DNA of 64,000 nt from Chlamydiota bacterium (GCA_013287815.1 JABDDC010000002.1:1-64000), one strand, 5' to 3'. Counted from the stretch's first letter, positions 45,435-55,048 are shown. Numbers and translations are program-made. The notes: generated by a model not told the origin, from the letters alone.

Positions 45435-48152
45435 ATGCGCTACATCATTGGAATAGATTTAGGGACGACTAACAGCGCCGTCGCTTTCGTGGACACAGCG
45501 AAAGCCCATTTGCCGGTGGAAATGTTTCCCATTCCACAGCTGGTTGGGGAAGGTCATGTAGAGACCCGGCCAAGCCTTCCTTCATTTTGTTTTTTGGGTG
45601 CGCCGGCCTTTGTCGGACAATGGGCAAAGGAGCAAGGGGCCCGCGTCCCGACCAGGTTGGTACAGTCGGCTAAGAGCTGGCTCTGTAATGCCGCTGCTGA
45701 GAGGCGTGAAAGGATATTGCCTATCGATGCTGCTGATATCAATCAGCGTATGAGCCCGGTGGAAGCCTCCGCCAAATATTTAAGCCATATCAAAGATGCC
45801 TGGAATGAGAGCATGGTCAAGGGGGATTCTGCAGCCCTCTTTGAAGAACAGGAAATCATGCTGACAGTGCCGGCATCTTTTGATGAAGTGGCGCGCTCCT
45901 TGACAGTCGAAGCCGCCAGACAGGCTGGACTGACACAAATCACCTTGCTGGAAGAGCCGCAAGCAGCCTTTTACAGTTGGATCGCACAGCATGAGGCATC
46001 CTGGCAGGATAAATTTATAGCAGGTGAGAGAATTCTCGTCTGCGACGTGGGAGGTGGAACGACAGACTTCAGCCTCATCGAAATCCAGGTGAAGGAAGGA
46101 AAGCTTACTTTTCAGCGCATGGCGGTTGGTGATCATCTGCTGCTTGGCGGCGATAACATGGATGCCGCCTTGGCTCATTATATCGAATCGAAATTAGCTA
46201 CTGCACTCCAAGGCTTCACAAGCAACAACTTTGTCGAAGGAACGCAGTGGCTCCAGCTGCTTGCGGAAGCCCGCAATGCGAAAGAAGCGCTTCTTGGTTC
46301 AGACCTTTCTTCATATGCAATTTCAATACAGGGAATAGGATCCTCGGTGGTTAAAGGGAGTTTGTCGACTTCATTAACACAATCAGAGGTTGAGAAAGTT
46401 CTAGGTGATGGATTTTTCGGCACCTATCCACATGTAGAAGCTCTCAAGCTGAAAAAGGGGACCGGACTGCGCATCATGGGCTTACCTTACGAAGATGAGC
46501 CGTCGGTGACCAAGCATCTAGCTTACTTTTTGCAACAAGCAGGCTGCAATAAAATAGATTACATCCTTTTTAACGGTGGAACATTAAAGCCGCAAACCTT
46601 TCAAGATTCTTTAGTTAATTCTTTAGCCGACTGGTTTGGCAGCAAACCCGATGTACTCCAAAGTACCAGTCTCGATTTGGCTGTTGCTAGAGGAGCCGCT
46701 TATTACGGGAGAGGGCGGCGCGGCACAGGTGTTTTAATTGAAGGGGGACTTCCCAGGGCTTATTATTTGGAAGTCGATGTCAAAGAAGAAGACGGGAAAA
46801 ATAAGCGCAAAGCAATGACCTTATTAGCTCGCGGATCAGAAGAAGGTACTGAATTCCATCCTGAACATGTTTTTGAGTTGCGCTCCAACACCCCTGTCGC
46901 GTTTCATCTGCTCACCTCGCACGTCAGGTTGCATGATGCTCCAGGGCAAGTGATCGATATCGAAGAGATAGAGATGCAAAGGCTCCCGCCGATTGCCACC
47001 ATTCTCCGCTTTGGCCGCACACAAACTAATCAGAATATTCCGGTCTCTTTAACCATACGGCTTACTGCGGTCGGCATTATCGAACTGTGGCTCTCCTCCA
47101 AGAATACCGAGCACCGGTGGAACCTCGAATTCCAGTGGCGGGCCGCATCAGGACAAGACCACAATCTCTTGACTGCTAGCCAAACAAAGCAGGATGAAAC
47201 CTTTGATAGCAGATTCCTCGATGATGCCAGGCAAACCATCGCCTCATTTTACAGCGGTTCGGTCAAACCGAATAAACTGATGGAAACCCTAGAGGAAAAT
47301 CTGCAAATAGGCAGGCGTGAGTGGTCTCCCAGTATTCTGCGCGGACTGACAGATCCGGTGCTGCAAGGGTCCGACAAACGTAAGGTGGGTGTTGAATTAG
47401 AGGCAAGATTTTGGAATCTGGCAGGCTTTCTGCTCCGTCCCGGTTATGGGTATCCGTTGGATGATTTCCGGACCAAAGAGTTATGGAAGTTGATTTTGGC
47501 AGACCTGAAAGATCCGCGCAATCTAGAAATCCAGATCGCCCATTGGATCTGTTTCAGGCGTGTGGCTGGCGGATTCAATAAAGGGCAGCAGATGCAAATT
47601 GCTAGCGAGCTGATGAGCAATCTGTTTGATAAGAAGACCGGCAAGTTTGATGTAAAAAAGAAAAGCGACGTCTATCCCTACTCGGAGAAGATCCGTGCCC
47701 TGGCAGCATTGGAGAGAATTGATATTCCCTTGAAGATCAAGCTGGGCGATGCGCTCGCTTTGAGGATTGGCCAGCAAGAAGGTGAGTCCGCCGATTACTG
47801 GGCGCTCGCCCGCATCGGTTCCAGGCATTTAATGTATGGCTCCATTGGTCAGGTAGTTCCTCGAGAAATAGCCGAACGCTGGGTGGAGAAATTACTGCTA
47901 ATAAACCCGCCCGTGCCCGAAAAGTCACGTGATGTTTCAGGCACTGGCACGGATTTGCTTTTTGCGCTGGCACAGATAAGCCGCAAGACCGACCAAAGAG
48001 AAATCAACCTTTCCGACAAGGTGATTGAAAAAATTGTTGCTAAGTATCCAGAATTACAAAATGATTTAGTCAGGGAAAGGAATCTCTCTTCTCAGGAGCA
48101 AGAACAAATATTTGGAGATCGGCTCCCTGCAGGATTATTATTAAGTTTATGA
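45435..48152 (+). CDS. Long Hsp70-family protein with C-terminal extension
   Basis: This 905-residue protein has an Hsp70 ATPase domain: IGIDLGTTNSAVAF at the N terminus, LTVPASFDEVARSLTVEAA, VCDVGGGTTDFSLIE and FNGGTLKPQ, followed by a substrate-binding-like segment. It is about 270 residues longer than DnaK and lacks the acidic EEVD-like tail. The C-terminal third (about 610-905) resembles the DUF3731 extension of a divergent bacterial Hsp70 subgroup. It is not the housekeeping DnaK. Its stop overlaps the start of the SNF2 gene by 4 bases, so the two are translationally coupled and may cooperate. A 24-base stretch at 46203-46226 is nearly identical to an intergenic repeat. Confidence 0.85.
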   Translation: MRYIIGIDLGTTNSAVAFVDTAKAHLPVEMFPIPQLVGEGHVETRPSLPSFCFLGAPAFVGQWAKEQGARVPTRLVQSAKSWLCNAAAERRERILPIDAADINQRMSPVEASAKYLSHIKDAWNESMVKGDSAALFEEQEIMLTVPASFDEVARSLTVEAARQAGLTQITLLEEPQAAFYSWIAQHEASWQDKFIAGERILVCDVGGGTTDFSLIEIQVKEGKLTFQRMAVGDHLLLGGDNMDAALAHYIESKLATALQGFTSNNFVEGTQWLQLLAEARNAKEALLGSDLSSYAISIQGIGSSVVKGSLSTSLTQSEVEKVLGDGFFGTYPHVEALKLKKGTGLRIMGLPYEDEPSVTKHLAYFLQQAGCNKIDYILFNGGTLKPQTFQDSLVNSLADWFGSKPDVLQSTSLDLAVARGAAYYGRGRRGTGVLIEGGLPRAYYLEVDVKEEDGKNKRKAMTLLARGSEEGTEFHPEHVFELRSNTPVAFHLLTSHVRLHDAPGQVIDIEEIEMQRLPPIATILRFGRTQTNQNIPVSLTIRLTAVGIIELWLSSKNTEHRWNLEFQWRAASGQDHNLLTASQTKQDETFDSRFLDDARQTIASFYSGSVKPNKLMETLEENLQIGRREWSPSILRGLTDPVLQGSDKRKVGVELEARFWNLAGFLLRPGYGYPLDDFRTKELWKLILADLKDPRNLEIQIAHWICFRRVAGGFNKGQQMQIASELMSNLFDKKTGKFDVKKKSDVYPYSEKIRALAALERIDIPLKIKLGDALALRIGQQEGESADYWALARIGSRHLMYGSIGQVVPREIAERWVEKLLLINPPVPEKSRDVSGTGTDLLFALAQISRKTDQREINLSDKVIEKIVAKYPELQNDLVRERNLSSQEQEQIFGDRLPAGLLLSL

Positions 48153-51100
48153 TTCAGTTACCACCAAATTTAAATCATTTCCGTGAAGATGCCGAGAAGT
48201 CTTTAGCTAACCGACTGGTCAAGGATACTGAATTTTCAGGCTCGACCTATCAGGTGCTGGTTGAAGATCTACATACCGGAAAAGAGCATTGGGCGTTCAT
48301 TCAGCTTGGCGCCAAGGAACAGGTTGTCGACGCCTTCTGCTCTTGCGAAGAGGGTCAGTCCACGGGAGGATGCCTTCATTTGGTAACGGCCTATTTGAGT
48401 TTATTCAATGAACATCCACAACCCTTGCATATCCGCTTTTTCAATTCACTGTGGAATCACCTGTGCCAGCTGTTTGAAGGACATTTAGGCGGCAGCGCCA
48501 AGCGTCTGGTCAAACTGCAGGAAGGACACTATATCTATCGCTCGGGCATGGATAAAATCCTTTTTGCCGTCAAAGCCAAAACGGAGCAGGCTTCGGAACG
48601 CCTGGAGAACCTGATCCATAAAGAAGTCCATGAGACCGAAGAGACATCCCTTAAATTTTCCAATTTGCCGCCAGAAGAAATTGCCCTATGGCGTGCCGGT
48701 AGGCCTAGTTTGCAGCTGCGTTACGACCTGTCCTACTGGAGCGATCTGGCCAAGTGGCTGATGCATCTGCAAGAAGACCAACAGGAATATCACGTCGAGT
48801 TCCGCTACTCAAAGAAGAATCTGCCTAATTGGATCCAGATCAGTTTTCAAGATCTGGACATCGGTTTTTACCTTTCAGAGGCTGATTTGCCGGCTATCAT
48901 CCCATCTTTGGCAACAGTGACAAGTCCTCTGGTTGTCCGCAGCAAAGAAAAGAGTGGAATCGAGTCGATCTCTTACGATAAGAAGAAAGGGACCCTGCTC
49001 ATCAAAGCATCCAGGAAAGACAAAAAAGTAGCTGAAGAGTCCAGAGATGGGATTCAAGTCGGCAACTGGACCTTTGTGTCTGATGAAGGTTTCTATGCAG
49101 ACGAACCTCACGCCCTATTGGGGATTCCTATGTTGGAAGGGGAAGAACTGTCGCAGGCGCTCACAGAACATCAACGTCTAATCGGAAACTATTTGAAAGA
49201 GGCCGTGATCCATCAGGATCCCGTGTCATTGTCTTATCAGCTCCATTTCGACTTTCAGTGGAATTTGCATATCCAGGCTTATCTTTTTACAAAGGGCGAC
49301 CTGTCTGGCCATTCACGTATCATTGGCGATTGGCTTTATCTGGACAGTGATGGATTTTATCCGTTGGAAAGCAAACGCTTTGACAAGATAGAAACTGTGA
49401 TCCTTATCCAACATATTTCTGATTTTGTTTCGCAGCACCGCGGCTGGCTTAATACGCAAACAGGCTTCCAGACTCATGTTAAAAGCATTGAATACCAGTT
49501 AGCCTATAACGTTAGCCAGAGCAATAGGCTGACCTTTATGCGCACCATCGCTAAGGACAAAGGTGCGGTCAGAATTCAAGATTTTGGCGTTTGGGTGTAT
49601 GTGGAAGGTTCCGGATTTTACTCCAAAACATCTGGACCCTTTAACTACTTGCTGCAGAAAGGTGTGTCATTGAGCGCCGAGCAGATCCCTCTTTTCATCA
49701 AGATGAACCGTGATGAACTGGGACTCATCCCTAAATTTTTCGCTGAAGAGTCACCTATCGCTAAGGCAGCGCTAAAGATTGAGCTGGGGCCTAAAAATTC
49801 GATTGTGATTACGCCTGAGTATGAACTCAAACCAGGCTACAGCTATAAAGAGATGCGCCTTTTCGATGAATTCATCTACATGGAAAAATATGGCTTTACC
49901 GAACTACCTGTCGAAATGCGACTTCCTGAAAAATACCGTTCAATAGTCACTCTGGAAGGAGAAGAACGTGACCCCTTCCTCACTTTTGAACTGGAGACGC
50001 TGCGCAGATTCACCTCTTATGTAGATACCGGGATTATAAAGCCCAAGAAGAAGACGCTAGTCACCGATGCCATTAACAAGGCGCCTGAAAAGGGAAGAGG
50101 GTGGTACCATTTTAATTTCAGCTACCAAACTGAATATGGATTAATTTCCATCGTAACCTTGCGGCAAGCCATCAACAAAAAGCAAACGTTTGCTTTTACT
50201 GACGGGGGACTGATCGACCTGCGCGAAAGCGACTATGACTGGATCAGGAGGCTGTCTAAAGATCAAATAGAGAAATCGGGTAAAATATTCCTGTCTACCA
50301 TAGAATTCATGAGGTTGAATGCCTTCTATCCGATTGTACTGATCGGAGATTCGAAAGAAAGTCAGGATATCTTGTCTGTATTGACCAAACTGGAAACAGA
50401 TGAAGAACCTAATATGGGCGGTCTATCAGGTCATCTTAGGCCTTACCAGGAATTAGGTGTAAAGTGGCTGTGGTTCCTTTACCGGCATCAGCTTTCCGGC
50501 CTTCTCTGCGACGACATGGGATTAGGGAAAACGCACCAGGCTATGGCTTTGATGGCCAGCGTCTCTAATATGTTCAAAATGCTGGCTGAAGGGACTCCTT
50601 GCCATTTCCTGATCGTCTGCCCCACATCGGTGATTTACCACTGGGAGGAAAAGCTGAGCCGCTTCCTTCCCGGATTGCGGGTCTGTACCTTTTATGGAAC
50701 CAAAAGAAGCCTGGAAGCATTCCAGCATCAATATGATATTTTGCTCACCTCTTATGGGGTGCTGAGGAATGAAAAAGAGCTCCTGGCTCAAGTTCCTTTT
50801 GAAGTGGCCATCTTCGATGAGATCCAAATTGCCAAGAATCAGATGAGCCAGGTCTATGGAGCGCTTACAAAAATAAAAGCGCAATTGAAACTAGGCTTGA
50901 CAGGTACCCCTATTGAAAATAAGCTGCGGGAGCTTAAGTCGCTCTTCGATATTGTGCTGCCCGCCTATATGCCTTCAGAAAGCGAATACAAGGAATTGTT
51001 CATCAAGCCGATCGAAAAAGAAGGAGAAAGAAAACGGAAATCCCTGCTGCATCGCCTCATCCATCCTTTCACCTTGCGCCGAAAAAAAGAGGACGTCCTC

Positions 51101-51895
51101 AAAGATCTTCCCGAAAAAATTGAAGAGGTTTCCTATTGCGATCTCTCACCGCACCAGCACCTGTTTTATTCTGAAGTGCTAGAACAGCGGCGCAGGCATC
51201 TGATCGAAGAATTGAAAAATGATAGTAATCCAATCCCTTTCCTGCATGTGTTTGCGCTGCTTTCCAGTCTTAAGCAGATCTGCGATCACCCCGCCGTCTA
51301 CCTGAAGAAACCCGACGACTATAAAAGCTACCATTCAGGAAAGTGGGAGCTGTTTGTCGAGCTGCTTCGTGAAGCCCGCGAGAGCCAGCAGAAAGTTGTC
51401 GTCTTCTCCCAATATTTAAATATGCTCGACATCATCGAAAACTACCTGACAGAGCAAGAGATCGGATTTGCCTCTTTACGTGGCGCCACGATCAATCGCA
51501 AGGCGCAGCTCCAGTATTTCAATCAAGACCCCAAATGCGAAGTATTTGTCGGCTCCTTGCACGCTGCCGGATTAGGCATCGATTTGACCGCCGGCTCGGT
51601 CGTCATCCATTACGACCGGTGGTGGAACGCTGCGCGGGAAAATCAAGCCACCGACCGTGTCCACCGTATCGGTCAGACGCGCGGTGTGCAGGTGTTCAAA
51701 CTGGTCACAAAGGGGACCTTCGAAGAAAAAATTGACGCCATGATCGCCCGCAAGGCGCAGCTCATGGATGACATCATTAAAGTCGACGACCAGACCCTAT
51801 TGAAAACCTTCAGCCGCGATGAGCTCATCGAACTGCTCTCCCTCACCAAACTCCAAGACACCGAAGAGCACCCCACCATCTCCGACGTAGAGTAA
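48149..51895 (+). CDS. SWIM zinc-finger plus SNF2-family ATPase
   Basis: This 1248-residue protein has an N-terminal SWIM zinc finger (C64-S-C66, eight residues, C75-L-H77) and a long middle region (about 90-750) of bacterial SNF2-associated type. The C-terminal Swi2/Snf2 ATPase has CDDMGLGKTHQAMALMA (Walker A, K794), FDEIQIAKN (DEIQ box, 890-893), LTGTPIENKLRELKS (motif III), VGSLHAAGLGIDLTAGSVVI and TDRVHRIGQTRGVQVFKL (motif VI). Relatives remodel protein-DNA complexes or RNA polymerase. It is coupled by a 4-base overlap to the Hsp70-like gene, so joint remodelling and chaperone action is an attractive but unproven idea. Confidence 0.93.
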   Translation: MIQLPPNLNHFREDAEKSLANRLVKDTEFSGSTYQVLVEDLHTGKEHWAFIQLGAKEQVVDAFCSCEEGQSTGGCLHLVTAYLSLFNEHPQPLHIRFFNSLWNHLCQLFEGHLGGSAKRLVKLQEGHYIYRSGMDKILFAVKAKTEQASERLENLIHKEVHETEETSLKFSNLPPEEIALWRAGRPSLQLRYDLSYWSDLAKWLMHLQEDQQEYHVEFRYSKKNLPNWIQISFQDLDIGFYLSEADLPAIIPSLATVTSPLVVRSKEKSGIESISYDKKKGTLLIKASRKDKKVAEESRDGIQVGNWTFVSDEGFYADEPHALLGIPMLEGEELSQALTEHQRLIGNYLKEAVIHQDPVSLSYQLHFDFQWNLHIQAYLFTKGDLSGHSRIIGDWLYLDSDGFYPLESKRFDKIETVILIQHISDFVSQHRGWLNTQTGFQTHVKSIEYQLAYNVSQSNRLTFMRTIAKDKGAVRIQDFGVWVYVEGSGFYSKTSGPFNYLLQKGVSLSAEQIPLFIKMNRDELGLIPKFFAEESPIAKAALKIELGPKNSIVITPEYELKPGYSYKEMRLFDEFIYMEKYGFTELPVEMRLPEKYRSIVTLEGEERDPFLTFELETLRRFTSYVDTGIIKPKKKTLVTDAINKAPEKGRGWYHFNFSYQTEYGLISIVTLRQAINKKQTFAFTDGGLIDLRESDYDWIRRLSKDQIEKSGKIFLSTIEFMRLNAFYPIVLIGDSKESQDILSVLTKLETDEEPNMGGLSGHLRPYQELGVKWLWFLYRHQLSGLLCDDMGLGKTHQAMALMASVSNMFKMLAEGTPCHFLIVCPTSVIYHWEEKLSRFLPGLRVCTFYGTKRSLEAFQHQYDILLTSYGVLRNEKELLAQVPFEVAIFDEIQIAKNQMSQVYGALTKIKAQLKLGLTGTPIENKLRELKSLFDIVLPAYMPSESEYKELFIKPIEKEGERKRKSLLHRLIHPFTLRRKKEDVLKDLPEKIEEVSYCDLSPHQHLFYSEVLEQRRRHLIEELKNDSNPIPFLHVFALLSSLKQICDHPAVYLKKPDDYKSYHSGKWELFVELLREARESQQKVVVFSQYLNMLDIIENYLTEQEIGFASLRGATINRKAQLQYFNQDPKCEVFVGSLHAAGLGIDLTAGSVVIHYDRWWNAARENQATDRVHRIGQTRGVQVFKLVTKGTFEEKIDAMIARKAQLMDDIIKVDDQTLLKTFSRDELIELLSLTKLQDTEEHPTISDVE

Positions 51896-51902
51896 TGCTC
51901 GA

Positions 51903-51923
51903 ATTTTGCTTGCGAAGCCTACG
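51903..51923 (+). repeat. Fragment of the TTGCTTGCGAAGCC repeat family
   Basis: ATTTTGCTTGCGAAGCCTACG follows the SNF2 stop codon and matches the start of the units at 31137 and 31393. Only this short end remains. Confidence 0.6.
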
Positions 51924-52032
51924 AAAGGTGAATAGAAAACGGATTTTGGTTTTTTCTTGCAGATAATTGTAAGATAAGATATCTCACTTTTAGAGGGAAT
52001 GGCAATACTCCCTTTTTAGATAAGGAAAAAAT

Positions 52033-52344
52033 ATGTTGCGCAGTGAAAGAGCTATTGTTTCATCAAAAGGACAGGTAGTGATTCCTCACATGCTTCGTAA
52101 AACTTTGGGCATCCATGCCGGCACCGAGTTAGTTTTTACAATCCATCGAAACACCCTTGAGGTACAGCCCGTACGCCGCAACATAGATATGTTTATTTGA
52201 TGTTGCAAAAAGGAAGGTGAACAACCCATAAGTGTTGCTGACATGGATGCAACCATCCAGAAAATAGTTAGTGATGAGAATCATAGAGTTAAGAAGAAAA
52301 AGGATGAGACTATTAGGATCATAAAAATTGTCCGAAGTCAATGA
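52033..52344 (+). pseudogene. AbrB/VapB-type antitoxin gene interrupted by an in-frame TGA
   Basis: The first 55 codons encode a SpoVT-AbrB-type DNA-binding fold (SSKGQVVIPHMLRKTLGI, GTELVFTIHRNTLEVQP). TGA at 52198-52200 follows RRNIDMFI, and the same frame stays open to 52342 with CCKKEGEQPISVADMDATI and a basic tail. Family members typically read MFFGCCKKEGE here, so the TGA can be explained as a single GGA-to-TGA change. The 55-residue product keeps the DNA-binding domain but loses the toxin-binding tail. No PIN-domain toxin gene follows; a strong hairpin ends the transcript. Confidence 0.72.
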
Positions 52345-52405
52345 TGTTTGAGAATTCTATTCTGCTGCAAAGTCAAAAAGAATGAGAGAAAAGTTCGAAG
52401 AGATA

Positions 52406-52432
52406 TAGAAGGGCGGCAGCGCCGCCCTTCTA
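52406..52432. terminator. Strong GC hairpin between convergent genes
   Basis: A 12-bp perfect stem (TAGAAGGGCGGC / GCCGCCCTTCTA) with loop AGC lies between the AbrB-like remnant and the convergent secreted-protein gene. No T-run follows on either strand. Confidence 0.65.
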
Positions 52433-52444
52433 TGGTAAACAAGT

Positions 52445-52981
52445 TTAAGGGAAAGAAGGTCCGTTGTATACAAACTGGGTATTAAATTGATTTTCAGAAG
52501 TTGTAGAAGTGTAGAATGGAATAAAAATATTTGATGTTGTCGTAGTTCCATCCGCTGTATCGCTTATGATGACAGGTAAAGTTTGAGCTGAGATGACTAT
52601 CCCTGAACCGGTTAGGAGTAATCCATATGTATAAGTGCCGCCTACAACTGGATTGACAGTTGGGAAAGTGACTGTTGTAGGTAAATCAATTAGTAAAGTT
52701 GCTGTTCCCTCAAGGACTAAACCATCAGGAGTTGATACATAAGGTGTTACGGTGCTTCCTGTCGGCGCTTCACCAAAAATTTCTGTAAGAACATGAACAG
52801 TTGCAGTTAATGTGTCACCAGCGACAGGAACAGAAAAGTTACCGCCTGTTGCACCTGTAGCTCCTCTTTCACACTTACATTTATGTTTATGCGAATATTT
52901 GCTTAGATCGTATGAGTCTGTTATTGCGGCAAAAGACAGCATAGGAATTACTGTAAGCAATGTAAAAACTAATTTTTTCAT
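52445..52981 (-). CDS. Secreted protein with short collagen-like motif
   Basis: This 178-residue protein starts with a clear signal peptide (MKKLVFTLLTVIPMLSFA, cleavage at about 18/19). A mature N terminus with KYSHKHKCKCERGATGATGG follows, combining a Cys/Lys/His cluster with two to three Gly-x-x triplets. The rest is Thr/Val/Gly-rich, beta-strand-like sequence typical of exported domains. Short GATGATG stretches also introduce exosporium- or BclA-like C-terminal domains in other bacteria, and the rest of this protein could be a comparable trimeric beta domain; this is only suggestive. AAGGAGT precedes the start. Confidence 0.65.
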   Translation of the reverse strand: MKKLVFTLLTVIPMLSFAAITDSYDLSKYSHKHKCKCERGATGATGGNFSVPVAGDTLTATVHVLTEIFGEAPTGSTVTPYVSTPDGLVLEGTATLLIDLPTTVTFPTVNPVVGGTYTYGLLLTGSGIVISAQTLPVIISDTADGTTTTSNIFIPFYTSTTSENQFNTQFVYNGPSFP

Positions 52982-53095
52982 AAAATACTCCTTTAGGTTG
53001 TTTGTTTCTGCAAAAAACCACTTTTGTGGTTTAAATCGACCATGTCACATCAAACAAATTTAGTCAAATCTAAAAAAAAGTGTGAGGGGATAGGG

Positions 53096-53306
53096 GGTGC
53101 AATTAAAAGTAATGGTTGTGTTCAAATCGTGCCGTGCCCGTGCAAACCCGCGCATTTTTCAACGCAAAGGCGCAAAGGAACGCAAAGATCGCATTACGAG
53201 AGACCTTTGCGATCTTTGCGTTTCTTTGCGCCTTTGCGTTGAAAAATGCGCGGGTTTGCATGGGCACTGTCTCGAAAAATGATCGACCTACACTTTTAAT
53301 TGCACC
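53096..53306. repeat. Nested palindromic element with CGCAAAG units
   Basis: The outer ends GGTGCAATTAAAAGT (53096-53110) and ACTTTTAATTGCACC (53292-53306) are perfect 15-base inverted repeats. Inside, 60-base arms at 53134-53193 and 53208-53267 pair with only two mismatches around a 14-base loop and consist of GCAAAGGCGCAAAGG-like units. The layout resembles a MITE: terminal repeats, no coding capacity, strong hairpin. No target duplication was identified. Confidence 0.85.
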
Positions 53307-53374
53307 TGGGGATAGGAGATCCCACCATATGCGGTGTTACAACTCTAATCACACAAATACTCCGTGAGTGATTA

Positions 53375-54958
53375 CTAAGAAGCTGGTTTAGGCGGATTGG
53401 CCTTGTCCATTTCTTTTTGGAGGTCGGCACTCAATTGAATGATCTCGGCCTGTGCTTCATCTAGTGATTTATTGCCGACCTTGATGTGATCAGGATCTTC
53501 AACGGTTACTTTGATGTCGAGGGCTTTAGGATCTTTCCTGGAATCAAAAGATTCGAGAAATTGGATCACCCGGTCAACCATAGGCTTGGTGATGATAGGA
53601 AGGCTTTGCATTTTTGCTTCGTTCACGATCTTTTGCCATTTATTGTAATAGTCCGTCAGGTCTGTGATAAGCTGATGATAGTTCTTTATGGTAATCTCGA
53701 AGTAGCCGGAGTTATTATCTTTATGTTCACCGTTTATCTCAATCTCATAGAAGACGCAGCGCCAGAAGCATTTCAAAGTATGCAGGGTGAAATTCCCAAT
53801 ATCGTTATTTGAAATAGTCCCCCCACCTGTCAGATTCAGCTGGGTTTCCAGTTTACCCCATTTGGCAAGATCGGGTACAAGATCGTTACTGTTTTTTACA
53901 AAGAGGAGGGCAAAATCGCTATGTTCTTTTTTAGTTGCCTGGCTTGCTGCGCTTTTCGCCAAGACGTTGGCGATTTTGACAAATCTCTCATGATATTTTT
54001 CGTTAACTTGAGCCTGATTTTCGAAGTTAAAAAGTCCTTTAAATTCGTTGGACATACGTTCTAGCTGGATTTTACCACTGACCTTATTCCATCCGAGATC
54101 AGACGAAGAGTCCAATTTATCAATCACGAATAAGAAAGGAGGGATGTTGTCAGGATTTTGCTGTTGATAAAATGGGTGGTCCCAAGAAGGGATAAAACCA
54201 TGGGCAGCAAAAGATAAATCGGCAGAGCCTTCTTCATTGAAAGCGCTCTGTAATTCGTCAGGGCTTACCCCTGGGAATGTTTTTTCGAGGTCGCTAAGTG
54301 ACTGGAAGCTTTTTGAGTCAATTCCTTTTAAACTTAATTCTAAAGAGAAGTGGTTGGTTTTATCGCCTTTTTCTTGATTGTCTACATGGAAATAAGCTTC
54401 TTTGCCTTTAAAAAGGAGGACGTTTTTGGTTGCATCGATAAGTGAAAAATCGGTCAATTTAAGGGTGTCATCTTTAAACAGCAAGGCGACTAATTCACCG
54501 ATTTCATTTATTTTCTGACTGTCAATTTTTTCGCCAATCTTTTTCAGATTTTTCACGCAGCCGGTACAGCTTAAGAAAACATTTCCTGTCATGACATGTT
54601 TTTGAGGGCTTTTGGAGTCATTGTAGATAAATTCAGTTTTTCCTTTCGACGTGATCCGGATTCTATCTCTGTTAAAAACAGAAGATCCGATGACTACTTC
54701 ACCTTGATGGGCAATGTTGGATTTGGTGGCTTTTTCAGTCAGTACGGGGTTGGTAAAGATGTAATCAATAGAAAAAGGATAACCGCCTCTTTCCATTTTA
54801 TCATATTGGAGTGAAGCGCGGGTCTCCGGATCTTTAGACAAGTCAGAAATGGTGTTTTCGATGCGGTCTTTTAACTCATTTGATTTTTGGTACCAGATGG
54901 CAGAATAGACGGCTACGATCAGAATAAGGACTACGACAACAAATCCAATTTTTTTCAT
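53375..54958 (-). CDS. Large membrane-anchored periplasmic protein, DUF2125/YdgA-like
   Basis: With ATG at 54958 (GGAG upstream; a TTG at 54970 is less likely) the protein has 527 residues. One N-terminal hydrophobic helix (about 4-22) follows MKKIG with no cleavage site, so the rest is probably periplasmic and anchored. ERGGYPFSIDYIFTNPVLTEK is typical of the DUF2125/DUF945 families, whose members are repetitive beta-rich periplasmic proteins of unknown role. Cysteine pairs occur in FLSCTGC and KCFWRC. The C terminus is Lys/Pro-rich. The family call rests on motif memory. Confidence 0.6.
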   Translation of the reverse strand: MKKIGFVVVVLILIVAVYSAIWYQKSNELKDRIENTISDLSKDPETRASLQYDKMERGGYPFSIDYIFTNPVLTEKATKSNIAHQGEVVIGSSVFNRDRIRITSKGKTEFIYNDSKSPQKHVMTGNVFLSCTGCVKNLKKIGEKIDSQKINEIGELVALLFKDDTLKLTDFSLIDATKNVLLFKGKEAYFHVDNQEKGDKTNHFSLELSLKGIDSKSFQSLSDLEKTFPGVSPDELQSAFNEEGSADLSFAAHGFIPSWDHPFYQQQNPDNIPPFLFVIDKLDSSSDLGWNKVSGKIQLERMSNEFKGLFNFENQAQVNEKYHERFVKIANVLAKSAASQATKKEHSDFALLFVKNSNDLVPDLAKWGKLETQLNLTGGGTISNNDIGNFTLHTLKCFWRCVFYEIEINGEHKDNNSGYFEITIKNYHQLITDLTDYYNKWQKIVNEAKMQSLPIITKPMVDRVIQFLESFDSRKDPKALDIKVTVEDPDHIKVGNKSLDEAQAEIIQLSADLQKEMDKANPPKPAS

Positions 54959-55048
54959 GAGAAACTCCAAAATTATTAATTGTTCAATTGTGATGGCCAG
55001 AGTGATCTAATAATTTACAGGATCGCCTTGATTTTAGCAAAAAATAAA

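Noticed and set aside
52198..52200. TGA read as tryptophan (recoding) in the AbrB-like gene
   Set aside because: Other genes in the window end normally at TGA and family comparison predicts glycine here, so a point mutation is simpler.
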